From Hyphomicrobiales bacterium (lineage in GTDB: Bacteria > Pseudomonadota > Alphaproteobacteria > Rhizobiales > Beijerinckiaceae): a stretch of DNA of 64,000 bases. The DNA is taken from positions 62,001-126,000 of the forward strand of contig JAIXZO010000018.1 of the NCBI GenBank assembly GCA_027489535.1. The letters run 5' to 3'. The notes under the pieces are model-generated. The model worked only from the letters and a program-made list of their open reading frames with translations, did no database searches and was not told the DNA's origin. How positions within the stretch are numbered: position 1 is the stretch's first letter; each line of letters starts with the position of its first letter. Position numbers and translations under genes: made by a program. This document shows, one piece after another, positions 1-8,331 of this stretch.

Positions 1-111
1 CCCGCAGCCGAGACTAGGCGGGAACCCGCGCGCGCGCAAAGGCCGGAAGCCGGCCCGAAACTTGCTGATCCAGCTCCGAGAGACGTGTTTCCGACACAGG
101 GCGAGGCGACC

Positions 112-354
112 ATGCTTCAGGACGTAAAGCGTTACATCTTCGGCGGAATCGACCGGATCGGCATCTACTGCAACGATCCTGCGGGCGGCGCGGCCGCACA
201 TGCCTTCGTCGAGCGCACCTTCGCGCCGGCCCGCAGCCGCATCAGCATCTTCGAAAAACCGTCCGACGTGGGCGTGCCCTATCTCATGGTCCATCACGCG
301 CCGGGCCTGCTGCGCCGCAACGAGGGCTACAGCATCGTTCCGCTGCATTCCTGA
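112..354 (+). CDS. Hypothetical protein, 80 aa
   Basis: I do not recognise this protein. The reading frame opens further upstream, but the ATG at 112 follows a GGCGAGGCGA stretch that can serve as a ribosome binding site, so I place the start there. The product is a small soluble basic protein with no signal peptide or membrane segment and one cysteine near residue 22. The central part (IFEKPSDVGVPYLMVHHAPG) has an even, compact-domain composition. Codon use (strong GC at third positions) fits the neighbourhood, which supports a real gene. It stands alone, 171 bp ahead of the next gene on the same strand. Confidence 0.55.
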   Translation: MLQDVKRYIFGGIDRIGIYCNDPAGGAAAHAFVERTFAPARSRISIFEKPSDVGVPYLMVHHAPGLLRRNEGYSIVPLHS

Positions 355-525
355 GACGGCCGCACGGCGACCGCGCAATCCGCCGGTACGCAGCCCCGGA
401 AGGAAAGCCTTGCGCAGCAGCGGAAGCCTTGCGCTTGAACAACCTCCGTGAGATGTTAATAGGAGTAAACAACTCAGGGTTCAGCGCGCCTTTCCTCGGG
501 ACGGCGCAGCGATACGGGGTCTCCG

Positions 526-936
526 GTGGCCGAGAACGGGCGCTCGAAGTCTTTGCCTGCCGTCCGGAGCGAACGTTCCGGCGGGCTGAAGACGATCGAC
601 CTGCGTCCGGAAGACACCATCGACGACGCCGAGTTCGAGCGTGAACCGCCGATCAAGACCATCATCGACTCCGAGCAGCTGAAGGAACGCATCGTCGAAT
701 ATCTCGGCGCGGTCCTCGCCCGCTGCTGGTTCGACCGCGACCTGCTCGACGGCATCGCCGCCGACCCGCACCGCGCGCTGCGCCATGTCGGCATCCTGTT
801 GCCCGACGAAATCGACATCAAGGTCGAGCGCCCCGGCAAGGAGCGTCCCCGTCTCGTGATCTACGAGTACAATCAGGGCCGCACGTTCCGCCGCCGCATC
901 TGCTACATCCAACTCATCATGATGGCCGGCGCGTAA
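526..936 (+). CDS. Nitrile hydratase alpha-like / NHLP-type small protein, 136 aa
   Basis: This small protein has no clear enzyme domain. Its second half reads like the nitrile-hydratase-alpha-derived leader found in NHLP RiPP precursors: an aromatic 'CWFDRDLL' segment, a 'DPHRAL' turn, then 'GILLPDEIDIKV' and a closing hydrophobic strand 'RLVIYEY' (about residues 80-125). The C-terminal tail is basic then hydrophobic (RRRICYIQLIMMAGA) with a single cysteine. The start is a GTG at 526. No maturation enzyme (YcaO, radical SAM, lanthipeptide synthetase) or exporter with a peptidase domain lies within the window, so a RiPP precursor role is only a possibility. A free-standing NHase-alpha-fold protein of unknown role is the alternative. 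Confidence 0.6.
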   Translation: MAENGRSKSLPAVRSERSGGLKTIDLRPEDTIDDAEFEREPPIKTIIDSEQLKERIVEYLGAVLARCWFDRDLLDGIAADPHRALRHVGILLPDEIDIKVERPGKERPRLVIYEYNQGRTFRRRICYIQLIMMAGA

Positions 937-969
937 CGCGCCCGAGCCGTGCGGCGTCGCCGCCACGGC

Positions 970-1215
970 TCACTCGTCCGGCACGCTGCAGACTTCCAAC
1001 TCCCTCGCGCTGCGCGGATCAAAAAACACGTCGAGACACGGCCGGCCGTCGCGCCCTTCGCGCTGCGGCCGCTCCGCCGCAGGCGCGCGCGAAACCGTCC
1101 CGGTCGCCTCCGGCTCTGCCGCGGGCACGGCCATGGAACCCGGCGGCGGCGTATCTTCCGCCGCGACGGGCGAACCCAGAAGCACCAACACCGACAACAT
1201 GCGGACGACGTTCAT
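970..1215 (-). CDS. Small secreted protein, 81 aa
   Basis: The first 19 residues form a typical Sec signal peptide (MNVVRMLSVLVLLGSPVAA) ending in a cleavable A-A-E junction. The mature part is proline-, alanine- and glutamate-rich and low in complexity up to about residue 55, then has two cysteines (CLDVFF and LEVC) that could form a disulfide in the periplasm. An ATG start with a G-rich stretch just upstream is consistent with translation. No family is recognised. It points away from the preceding plus-strand gene, so the two are convergent. Confidence 0.5.
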   Translation of the reverse strand: MNVVRMLSVLVLLGSPVAAEDTPPPGSMAVPAAEPEATGTVSRAPAAERPQREGRDGRPCLDVFFDPRSARELEVCSVPDE

Positions 1216-1421
1216 CGCGACCCCCGAACCTTCATGCCGGCATCATTGTATTCCCTTACGTCATATAATGCATCTCATCCGACGGGCGGAGACCATGATC
1301 GACCCTTGCGACCGCCTGCGGTGCGTCGCGCCCAAAGCTGCCCCATCGGCATCTGTACGCCCGCCTCAAAAAGGGGCACAACTTGGGCGTTCAATTTCAG
1401 CGTGAGTCCACGGCCGTACCG

Positions 1422-1805
1422 ATGTCTCCCCCCGTCCGCTCCGTCCCCTCCCCCCGTTATCTCAGGAAAAGCCCGCGTTTTTCCGTGGACACGGCTGCGG
1501 TCGTGCGCCTCGACGGTCACGCGATGGAGTTGCGCGATCTCAGCGGCGCCGGCATGCGAATCCAATTGTCGGCCGATCGCGGCATCGCCGCCGGCGAACG
1601 GGCGGATTTCGAACTCGAGATCCGGCACCCGCGCGACGAAGCCGACCGTGCGGTGTGGACGATCGGCGCAATCTGCGCTTGGCGCACGACGGATGAAGCC
1701 GGTTTCGGCTTTGAAATTCCCGACGAGGTGCGCCGCGGCATCGAGCGCATGCTCGCGCGCATCTTCGCCACCGGCGCGGTGAAGGTCGTCAACGGCTCCG
1801 AGTGA
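1422..1805 (+). CDS. PilZ domain protein, 127 aa
   Basis: A single-domain PilZ-like protein. The N-terminal arginine pair of a c-di-GMP binding loop is present (RKSPRF, about residues 15-20), followed by the second hallmark D-L-S-G-A-G (matching D/N-x-S-x-x-G) about 25 residues later, and then the beta-barrel strands that close with GFGFEIPDE. Proteins of this type bind cyclic di-GMP and act as adaptors for motility, exopolysaccharide or adhesion outputs. I chose the ATG at 1422. A TTG at 1383 would add 13 residues that do not belong to the domain. It converges with puuD, whose stop is 6 bp away. Confidence 0.75.
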   Translation: MSPPVRSVPSPRYLRKSPRFSVDTAAVVRLDGHAMELRDLSGAGMRIQLSADRGIAAGERADFELEIRHPRDEADRAVWTIGAICAWRTTDEAGFGFEIPDEVRRGIERMLARIFATGAVKVVNGSE

Positions 1806-1811
1806 GCCGCC

Positions 1812-3038
1812 TCACTTCGCCTTCAGCCAAGCCGCCAGCACCCGCCGCTCCTCGCCGGTGATCTCCGTCAGATTGTTCGGCGGCATCGCATGCGTCAGCA
1901 CCGCCTGCATCCGGATCGATTCCGCATGGCGCGCGATGCGCTCGGGGGTATCCAGCATCACGCCCTTCGGCGCGATGCGGATGCCGTCCCATACCGGTTC
2001 CGCCGCATGGCACATCGAGCAGCGCCCGAGGATCACGTCCACCGCGTCCTTCGGCGGCGTCGCGGCCGAAGCGAGCTGCACGGTCGCGCTCTCGACCGGA
2101 GCGAGGCCCAGCACCTCGCGCCCGCCCGGCGCGGAGGCGAGCGACACGTAGAAGGCGAACAGCGTCGCGACCGCCGCCACCGCCCACGCCCACCAGGGCG
2201 ACTTGTCGTGGCTCGCATGGCGGACATTGTAGAAATGCCGGACGATGCCGCCGCCCAGCAGCACCAGCGCCACCACCAGCGGGATGTTCGACGAATTCGA
2301 CCACACCATCGGATAGTGGTTGGAGATCATCGTGAAGATGACCGGCAGCGTGATGTAATTGTTGTGGGTGGAGCGCTGCTTGGCCTCCTTGCCGTAGCGC
2401 GCCTCGGGCGTGCCGCCGGCCTGCAGCGTCGCGATCACCTTGCGCTGGTTTGGCATGATGATCATGGCGACGTTGGCCGCCATCATCGTCGCCATCAGCG
2501 CGCCGGTGTGGATCATCGCGCCGCGGCCCGAAAACACCTTGCTGAAGACCCAGCTCATCAGCACGACGAAGCCGAAGCCCACCGCCGCGAGCAGCGCGTC
2601 GTTCTTGCCGAGCGGCGATTTGCACAGCCGATCATACACCACCCAGCCCAGCACGAGTCCGGCGATGCCGATCAGCCCGGCCTGCCATCCCGCCAGCGGC
2701 ATCACCGCCGGGTCGACCAGATAGAGGCTCGCCTGCGCATAATAGACCCAGCACAGCAGCACGAAGCCGGACAGCCACGTCCAATAGGCCTGCCATTTGT
2801 GCCAAGTCAGTTCGTCGGGCATCGACGCCGGCGCGACGAAATATTTCCGCATCTCGTAGAAGCCGCCGCCATGCACCTGCCACGCCGCGCCGCCCTGCCC
2901 GGCCGGAATGCCCTGCGCCGCGCGCAGCGACGCATCCAGATGCATGAAGAAGAAGGACGCGCCGATCCACGCCATCGCGGTCACGATGTGCAGCCAGCGC
3001 AGCAGCAAGCTGCCCCATTCGAGAAGATAGGCGTCCAT
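1812..3038 (-). CDS. puuD: Membrane urate oxidase (urate hydroxylase) PuuD
   Basis: PuuD oxidises urate to 5-hydroxyisourate at the inner membrane and passes electrons to the respiratory chain through a fused cytochrome c. The 408-residue product has about eight hydrophobic helices over residues 10-300, starting with [19 protein letters not shown] and containing the conserved N-H-Y and H-N-N-Y loop residues. It ends in a cytochrome c domain with the haem motif C-S-M-C-H at about residues 340-344. The ATG at 3038 has GGAG just upstream. The gene diverges from uraH, which acts on its product, so the two probably share a regulatory region of about 180 bp. Length and domain order match the family. 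Confidence 0.93.
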   Translation of the reverse strand: MDAYLLEWGSLLLRWLHIVTAMAWIGASFFFMHLDASLRAAQGIPAGQGGAAWQVHGGGFYEMRKYFVAPASMPDELTWHKWQAYWTWLSGFVLLCWVYYAQASLYLVDPAVMPLAGWQAGLIGIAGLVLGWVVYDRLCKSPLGKNDALLAAVGFGFVVLMSWVFSKVFSGRGAMIHTGALMATMMAANVAMIIMPNQRKVIATLQAGGTPEARYGKEAKQRSTHNNYITLPVIFTMISNHYPMVWSNSSNIPLVVALVLLGGGIVRHFYNVRHASHDKSPWWAWAVAAVATLFAFYVSLASAPGGREVLGLAPVESATVQLASAATPPKDAVDVILGRCSMCHAAEPVWDGIRIAPKGVMLDTPERIARHAESIRMQAVLTHAMPPNNLTEITGEERRVLAAWLKAK

Positions 3039-3221
3039 GGGGAGCTCCGATTCATGCGCACGCGCGAGAGAACACGTGCATTTTATGCCCCGCCCGCGCT
3101 CGCGCGACAATCGCCTGCCGATACCCACCGCTATTTGGCGCTCGGCGGTCCTTCGGTGCTGCAAAGCGCGGCGTCGCCCGCTAGCGTGGCCATACCCGAA
3201 CGGCCGAACGCGGAGACCCTC

Positions 3222-3578
3222 ATGGGACGCCTGTCCACCCACGTGCTCGACACCATGCATGGTCGCCCCGCGGCGGGCATGAAGATCGAATTTCTCGAAG
3301 CCGGCGCCGACGGCGGCTGGACGCATCTCGGCACCGTCGTCACCAATGCAGACGGTCGCACCGACGCGCCGCTGATGATCGGGGAAACCTACCGGCCGGG
3401 GCGTTATCAGCTCCGCTTCCACGTCGCGGAATATTTCCGCGCCGCCGGCACGGCCCTGCCGGACCCCGCCTTCCTCGACATCGTGCCCCTGCATTTCGGA
3501 ATCGCGGAAGCGGACGGGCATTACCACGTGCCGCTGCTCTGCTCGCCTTGGGCCTATTCCACCTATCGCGGAAGCTGA
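3222..3578 (+). CDS. uraH: 5-hydroxyisourate hydrolase
   Basis: This transthyretin-related enzyme hydrolyses 5-hydroxyisourate to OHCU, the step after urate oxidation. At 118 residues it has family length. It carries the N-terminal signature [14 protein letters not shown], with the catalytic histidine at position 7, and ends in the diagnostic Y-R-G-S tetrapeptide. The central R-x-x-x-x-Y-Q-L-R-F strand that lines the active site is also present. The ATG at 3222 is preceded by CGGAGACC. It diverges from puuD, giving a two-gene urate catabolism unit. No OHCU decarboxylase or allantoinase is in the window. Confidence 0.93.
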   Translation: MGRLSTHVLDTMHGRPAAGMKIEFLEAGADGGWTHLGTVVTNADGRTDAPLMIGETYRPGRYQLRFHVAEYFRAAGTALPDPAFLDIVPLHFGIAEADGHYHVPLLCSPWAYSTYRGS

Positions 3579-3597
3579 GAGACGCGCCCCGCGCGGC

Positions 3598-4074
3598 TCA
3601 CGCCCGCGCAGGTTCAGCCTCGGGATTGAGCCGGATCATGGCGCGGTTCAGCACGCCCGCCGTCGTCACCCAGACGAGATACGGCACCAGCATCAGCGCC
3701 GCCGTCCGGTCGAGCGGCCAGAACACCGCGATCAGCGCGACGATGGACAGCCACAACGCGCCGAGTTCCAGAAGCGCCAGCTTCATCCGCTTCATCCCGA
3801 AAAAGATCGCCGACCACCCCGCATTCAAGGCGAGCTGCAATCCGTAAAGGCCCATCGCAAGCGGCAGCGCCTCGCGCGGCGCGGTCGTCCACACGCGCCA
3901 AGCGGCCCAAGTGATCAGCACGTAAAGCACCGTCCACACCACCGGAAACGCCCAATTCGGGGGCCGCCAAGACGGCTTGTTCAGCGTCTCGTACCAATCC
4001 CCCGGCTTGAACATCGCCCCCGAAGACGCGACGAGCACCGTCAGGCCGATGAACACGATCAAAGACACATCCAC
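3598..4074 (-). CDS. tspO: TspO/MBR (peripheral benzodiazepine receptor) family protein
   Basis: A five-helix membrane protein of 158 residues with the aromatic-rich signature of TspO proteins: WYETLNKPSWRPPNWAFPVVW in the first loop, then further tryptophan-rich helices and the ALNAGWSAIFFG segment. TspO proteins bind tetrapyrroles and are linked to porphyrin handling and stress responses. In alphaproteobacteria such as Rhodobacter they modulate photopigment gene expression. It is convergent with uraH (19 bp between stops) and appears to be monocistronic. Confidence 0.9.
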   Translation of the reverse strand: MDVSLIVFIGLTVLVASSGAMFKPGDWYETLNKPSWRPPNWAFPVVWTVLYVLITWAAWRVWTTAPREALPLAMGLYGLQLALNAGWSAIFFGMKRMKLALLELGALWLSIVALIAVFWPLDRTAALMLVPYLVWVTTAGVLNRAMIRLNPEAEPARA

Positions 4075-4211
4075 GGCATCACTCCGGCTGGTGGCGTGAC
4101 GGCTTTATACACGGAAGCGGGGGACGTGGCGCGGGGTTGGGGCGATCTGCAGGAAAGCCTTGCCGTCCATATTTTTGTATCTACGATAATTCATCAGCAT
4201 GAGAAAAGCCG

Positions 4212-4496
4212 ATGACCGCGAACAAGCCCGCTACGCCGACCTCATGGATTGATCCGGACGACGCGCGCGAACTGACCGACGCCTTCTTCGAGCGGGCCGA
4301 CAAATTCGCGAGCGGCAAGCTCGTGAAGCGCGGCCGTCCGAAATCGGCCGTCACCAAAGTCGCCCTCACCGTCCGTTACGACGCCGACGTCGTCGCCGCT
4401 TTCAAAGGAACGGGGGCGGGCTGGCAGACGCGCATGAACTTCGCCCTGCGCGAATGGCTGGAGACGCATTCAGCAGCTTCAGCGGGACGATCCTGA
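4212..4496 (+). CDS. BrnA-like antitoxin (orphan)
   Basis: The C-terminal half carries the BrnA-family ribbon-helix-helix signature: VTKVALTVRYDADVVAAFKGTG then GWQTRMNFALREWL (about residues 44-84). BrnA normally neutralises the BrnT ribonuclease and represses the brnTA promoter. No BrnT-like frame is found on either side. The upstream 137 bp hold no coding region, and downstream lies the island boundary. The N-terminal 40 residues (PDDARELTDAFFERADKF) are those of stand-alone BrnA homologues. It lies just outside the island, 11 bp before the left direct repeat. It may be an orphan antitoxin or a DNA-binding regulator. Confidence 0.8.
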   Translation: MTANKPATPTSWIDPDDARELTDAFFERADKFASGKLVKRGRPKSAVTKVALTVRYDADVVAAFKGTGAGWQTRMNFALREWLETHSAASAGRS

Positions 4497-4507
4497 TCGG
4501 AAACATT

Positions 4508-4524
4508 TGGCTGGGGCGGGAGGA
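4508..4524. repeat. Left island direct repeat (attL core)
   Basis: The 17-bp sequence TGGCTGGGGCGGGAGGA here is identical to 11670-11686, which is the 3' end of the tRNA-Gln gene including its CCA. This is the expected duplicated core after integration of an element into a tRNA 3' end. The two copies bracket an integrase gene and its cargo. Confidence 0.85.
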
Positions 4525-4574
4525 CCCTCGTCTCACGTGTCATTCTCCCACTAAAATCAATGCGATCAATTGTT

Positions 4575-4610
4575 TGGTGTAGCCGTCGGGTGTATTTGAC
4601 GGGTGTATTT
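4575..4610 (+). promoter_or_regulatory. Left integrase arm-type site array
   Basis: There are three direct copies of a GGGTGTATTT-like decamer with starts at 4575, 4588 and 4601, a 13-bp pitch. The first is TGGTGTAGCC and the other two are GGGTGTATTT. A matching array in the same orientation lies near the right repeat (11598-11630). Paired arrays of a short motif beside both cores are typical of integrase arm-binding sites. The array also sits 25 bp ahead of the integrase start, so integrase may repress itself. The binding role is inferred. Confidence 0.6.
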
Positions 4611-4634
4611 CCTGCATCAGCCAACAGATCCACC

Positions 4635-5921
4635 ATGCGTTACGACCGCACCCACCTCGAACTTCACCGCAGAAAGTGGCGGGTCCGCCTCGCGGTCCCG
4701 AAGGATCTCAGGGCCATCTTTGGGAAGTCCCACGTTGTCGCTCCACTCGGGACAGAAAGCCTCAGCGAGGCAGCCCGCCTCAAGCACGCCGTCATCGCCC
4801 TCATCCGCCAGTCGTTTGAGGATGCGCGTAACGGCCTGACGTCAAGGACACTTGGCCTGATCGAGGAGGCCCTACTCTGGAACGAGCATGGGGCCACTGA
4901 CCCCCGTACCGGGAAACGCGACGAAGAACTCACGGAGTTGGCCTTGACCGATAGAGCCGACGCGCTGGGGTATCCTCCCGACTTCCTTGAAGTAGCTCGC
5001 GGTCAAGTCACCCCACTTCTCCCCCTCGTGGACCGTTGGTTGGGCGAGAAGGCCAGCATGAAACCCCGCCAGAAACACGATTACCGCAGGGAAGTGACGA
5101 AGTACCTCTCCGAGGTCTCGATGCTGGAGCGGACCACCCGCAAGAGGGCGGGCGAATACGTCTCCACCCGCTTCATCCAGAAGGGCGTCCACCCTCGGAC
5201 AACCAACAAAGCCGTCTCCTGCCTCTCCTCGTTCTGGCGGTGGCTGATCAAACGCGGCTACGCCAGCGAGAACCCCTGGCTGGGCCAAGGGGTGAATGAC
5301 CGCGATCTGGAGGTGGCCCAAATCAAGAAGCGCCCCTTCGAGGACAAGGAGGTGAAGACGCTGCTGGAAGGAACCAAGGAAGGGACGATGCTGGGGGATG
5401 CCGTCCGCATTGCCGCGCTCTCAGGGATGCGCGTCTCCGAAATCGCCAAGCTGCGGGTGAAGGACGTGGTGGAGATGACCGCCGACGCCGTCGGCTGCTT
5501 CCACGTTGTCGATGCCAAGACGAAGGCAGGGAACCGAAAGGTGCCGGTGCATAGCGCCGTCAGGGGGCTCGTAGAGGCCCGAATGAAAGACAAGGCCTCA
5601 GATGCCCTGCTGTTCAACGAACTGCCACCAGTGAAGCCGGGGAGCAGCGTGGAACCAGGTCAGGCCCTCACAAAGCACTTTGGTCGCTTGAGGATAAAGC
5701 TGGGGGTGGACGAGAAGACGCAGGGGGCCCGACAGTCCAACGTGGACTTCCACTCCTTCCGCCGCTGGTTCATCACGAAGGCAGAAATGGCGGGTCAACT
5801 TCCCCATGTCATTTCGGCGGTAGTCGGGCATGAGCGGCAGGGAATGACCCTGGGGACTTACTCCGGCGGGCCGAGCGTGGAGCAGATGAGGGACGTGGTC
5901 GAGGCTGTCACGCTGCCGTGA
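4635..5921 (+). CDS. Tyrosine recombinase / phage-type integrase, 428 aa
   Basis: This protein would catalyse site-specific insertion of the island into tRNA-Gln. The N-terminal 60 residues (LELHRRKWRVRLAVPKDLR) match the DUF6538-like domain of island integrases, followed by a core-binding SAM-like region and the catalytic domain. Active-site residues are visible: R266 in LSGMRVSEI, H373 and R376 in HSFRRWF, H399 in VVGHERQG and the nucleophile Y409 in GTYSGG. I start at the ATG at 4635. An in-frame ATG at 4560 would run through the repeat array. The gene is next to the left core, as usual for such islands. Confidence 0.93.
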   Translation: MRYDRTHLELHRRKWRVRLAVPKDLRAIFGKSHVVAPLGTESLSEAARLKHAVIALIRQSFEDARNGLTSRTLGLIEEALLWNEHGATDPRTGKRDEELTELALTDRADALGYPPDFLEVARGQVTPLLPLVDRWLGEKASMKPRQKHDYRREVTKYLSEVSMLERTTRKRAGEYVSTRFIQKGVHPRTTNKAVSCLSSFWRWLIKRGYASENPWLGQGVNDRDLEVAQIKKRPFEDKEVKTLLEGTKEGTMLGDAVRIAALSGMRVSEIAKLRVKDVVEMTADAVGCFHVVDAKTKAGNRKVPVHSAVRGLVEARMKDKASDALLFNELPPVKPGSSVEPGQALTKHFGRLRIKLGVDEKTQGARQSNVDFHSFRRWFITKAEMAGQLPHVISAVVGHERQGMTLGTYSGGPSVEQMRDVVEAVTLP

Positions 5922-6298
5922 GATACGCGCCCCCGGTTGCCCCAGGACGGCCGCGGAGCGTCTCTGGGTAGGGCGGTAACGCGGGCTTTGTCTTGGCCGC
6001 TTACGGTGCCGCTGCGGCGACGGAATGGCCCCTTCCAGAGGTGCGGGGCTTCCTCCTCTTCGGGTGTCATCGTGTCCGTCAATACGCATTACTGAAACTG
6101 ACCTGCCAATGCATTTTCCTCCACTTGGATTCTCAGAATCCGGGCTTCAAAGGGACGGACAGCTGAAGCGAGCACGTTCTACGGAAAAGTCATGGATTTT
6201 CAGACTGCTGCCGCTACCGGCCCGTGTATTCCAAGGCAGTATCCACACTGTAAAATGTGACCTATACTGGTGCATGACGAATGCTGCGGAGATTCAGG
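5922..6298. other. Non-coding stretch after the integrase
   Basis: I see no convincing gene, RNA or terminator here. The second half is clearly richer in A and T than the flanks and grades into the AT-rich gene that follows, which suggests a different origin from the rest of the island. Confidence 0.4.
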
Positions 6299-6706
6299 GT
6301 GACGAAACTAGCAACGACGTATGTCTTAGCTTTCTATTTCATTTTACAATTGACAACGAGTAGCGTTTCTCAAATCGTTCAAGCTTACGAATGCGCTTTC
6401 ACAGTAAGCACGAGTAGCACTGCGGCTGAGTTCAATCCGGATAGGATCGTGGTTAAAAGCGTCGCACCGTTTAAATTTACCATTGCGGTTAACGGAGACC
6501 AAGCAATGATCATAGGAAATGCTGGATCTTCGCCTCTCACGCAATTCAGGCATCGTAATGGCACGACATTCGTCGAGGTCACACCGAACGGAATTGTACA
6601 TGTGACTGCGATCGACAACAAACTCAATGCGGTCCACTCTCGCCATATCATGCCTGACGGGATATTTCCCAGTCAGATGTATGGTCGTTGTGACTACAAG
6701 AACTGA
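6299..6706 (+). CDS. Small exported protein of unknown function, 135 aa
   Basis: The start is taken as GTG at 6299 because GGAG sits 7 nt upstream. An ATG at 6281 would add six residues with a poorer ribosome site. The N-terminus is a good signal peptide (KLATTYVLAFYFILQL, cleavage after about residue 30). The mature part is about 105 residues, beta-rich in composition, with one cysteine near each end (YECAF and GRCDY), suggesting a single disulfide-closed periplasmic domain. The gene is visibly more AT-rich than its neighbours, a sign of recent acquisition. No family is recognised. Confidence 0.6.
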   Translation: MTKLATTYVLAFYFILQLTTSSVSQIVQAYECAFTVSTSSTAAEFNPDRIVVKSVAPFKFTIAVNGDQAMIIGNAGSSPLTQFRHRNGTTFVEVTPNGIVHVTAIDNKLNAVHSRHIMPDGIFPSQMYGRCDYKN

Positions 6707-6921
6707 CTTGAACTCACGCCCACGGGGAGATTCGAGCCCTCAGACGGACGAAACCTCTGGAACGCCAGAGCATGCCCGTCCACTGATCTGGCAATTGAAT
6801 TCGATCTGCTTATACCCTCGGGTGCCTCTGGGGAGACCTCAGAGGCCTCCGCCAAAGGTGATGAACGATATCGATACCGACCAAGCTCAGGCCAAACGAG
6901 AAGGGTGTCTGATGGGGCGTG

Positions 6922-8244
6922 TCAGGGAATCGCAGCGTGCACGACGAATGACCCTTGGATCCCTACGACCTCTCGAAAAGCACCTTCAAGCTCTCTGAGG
7001 GCCGTGTCCCTGTCCTGAACACGAACAATGACGCTATCGAACACGGGTAGCGCCGGGATGCCCGCGTCCATCAGTGCACGAAGGGTGACGATGACGATCT
7101 CACTCTCGTGCCACATGAAAGTGGCCCATGAGAACTCCTGTTGGTCCTTCAGTTGAGCAAGTACGGGATACCGAGCTTCCATTGCCCTCGCTACGGTAGA
7201 CACCGGTGGGATCTTCAGCCCGGTTCTTTTCCGGTATCCATCGCGAAGGCCGCGAGGCCATCTGACCAGCCTCCCGGACGTCAATGTCGCCACAGTCCAG
7301 CGCTTCACGAGCTCCCGATCGAGACCATCCACTTGGTAGTGGTCGGCGCTGGGATCGAAGGGAACCTGAAGGAGCCCGTGGAGAATGGTCAAGTACGATC
7401 CAGAGATGTCGATTTCAACGACCGGATCGCCGTCGATCATCATCTGGAGGCGCTCGGACTTTGAGAGGGACTGATAGGAGCCCCTGCCGATGCTGTAGAG
7501 GCGACCTCCGCGGTTCCAAGCAAAGTTCTGATGATCGCCTTCGTTGAAGATGCGCTTGAAGCCACGGTGTTTCGCGGGTTGAATGTCGAACCGACTTACA
7601 AAGGCATTCAGTTCCTGCACTTCTTTGGCCAGGGCGACCGACTTCGGAGTTTTCTGGATCCGGAGAACTCCACCCGAGATCTTACGGCCGTCGACGCGTC
7701 GTGATGCCCCCCTCAGAACCAACGGGTTGGTTGGGATCCCATCCTTGAAATGCTCTCCTTGGCTCTGCGGTGACAGTCCGCGATGCCGGAGCCATTCCAG
7801 ACCCTTCGGGTTCAGCCGCATCATCGAGGTAAATCCCTTAGATTTCGCGACCGGTCCGCCGGAGACAAAGAAATTCTTCTGCAAGAAAGGCTTCCCGGCG
7901 GCGACTTCGATGAAACCGAGTGCCTTGAGGACTTCGACGGCGCTTTTCACATCGTCATAGCTGTGCGGGAGTTCAGTGTAGGCTGAGCGGCTGAGCGGCC
8001 ATGACATCCATCCTGCTGCATCCGGCTTGGATTGTGCGATAAGAAGCTCTCCGACGAACGCACCCAAGCTCGAGCGATAGGCGTCGGCTCGACTGCTACG
8101 GCCGTATTTTCGCAGGCCAGCCGCAATCTCGTAGTCCTCCAACAAGTTGGCCAGTTCCGCGACAGCGGCTCTGGCCAAGGCACTAGACGGTGCGGCGGAC
8201 ATCAGTGCGCGGTGGCTGCTCAGCGTAGGCGGCTCAAACGTCAT
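6922..8244 (-). CDS. Putative A-family polymerase-like palm protein, 440 aa
   Basis: No standard family comes to mind, but three spaced motifs resemble the palm of A-family DNA polymerases and single-subunit RNA polymerases: motif A-like V-V-E-I-D-I-S-G-S-Y-L (Asp279), motif B-like R310-x3-K314 ending in L-T-S-G (324), and motif C-like L-P-V-F-D-S-V-I-V (Asp403). Motif A is preceded by a conserved-looking 'GRLYSIGRGSYQSLSKSERLQ'-type lead-in. The N-terminal 200 residues look like a winged-helix-type helical region. The length is too short for a full polymerase with exonuclease. Island location suggests a role in element replication or defence. It could also be a degenerate enzyme. Confidence 0.7.
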   Translation of the reverse strand: MTFEPPTLSSHRALMSAAPSSALARAAVAELANLLEDYEIAAGLRKYGRSSRADAYRSSLGAFVGELLIAQSKPDAAGWMSWPLSRSAYTELPHSYDDVKSAVEVLKALGFIEVAAGKPFLQKNFFVSGGPVAKSKGFTSMMRLNPKGLEWLRHRGLSPQSQGEHFKDGIPTNPLVLRGASRRVDGRKISGGVLRIQKTPKSVALAKEVQELNAFVSRFDIQPAKHRGFKRIFNEGDHQNFAWNRGGRLYSIGRGSYQSLSKSERLQMMIDGDPVVEIDISGSYLTILHGLLQVPFDPSADHYQVDGLDRELVKRWTVATLTSGRLVRWPRGLRDGYRKRTGLKIPPVSTVARAMEARYPVLAQLKDQQEFSWATFMWHESEIVIVTLRALMDAGIPALPVFDSVIVRVQDRDTALRELEGAFREVVGIQGSFVVHAAIP

Positions 8245-8331
8245 GGTCTCGATCCACGAAAGAATTGGGGTTTCAAGGTCTACCTTCCGACTGTTTTTAC
8301 ATTGGGGGACCTGGGGCTGCCGTTCGAAATT

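Noticed and set aside
981-1782. Plus-strand frame of 277 codons covering 949-1782
   Set aside because: Arg/Pro/Ser-rich shadow of the signal-peptide gene on the other strand and of the PilZ gene in another frame; no domain.
4560-4634. Upstream start (ATG 4560) for the integrase
   Set aside because: It would place coding sequence through the direct-repeat array and add 25 residues not typical of the family. ATG 4635 begins right at the conserved N-terminal domain.
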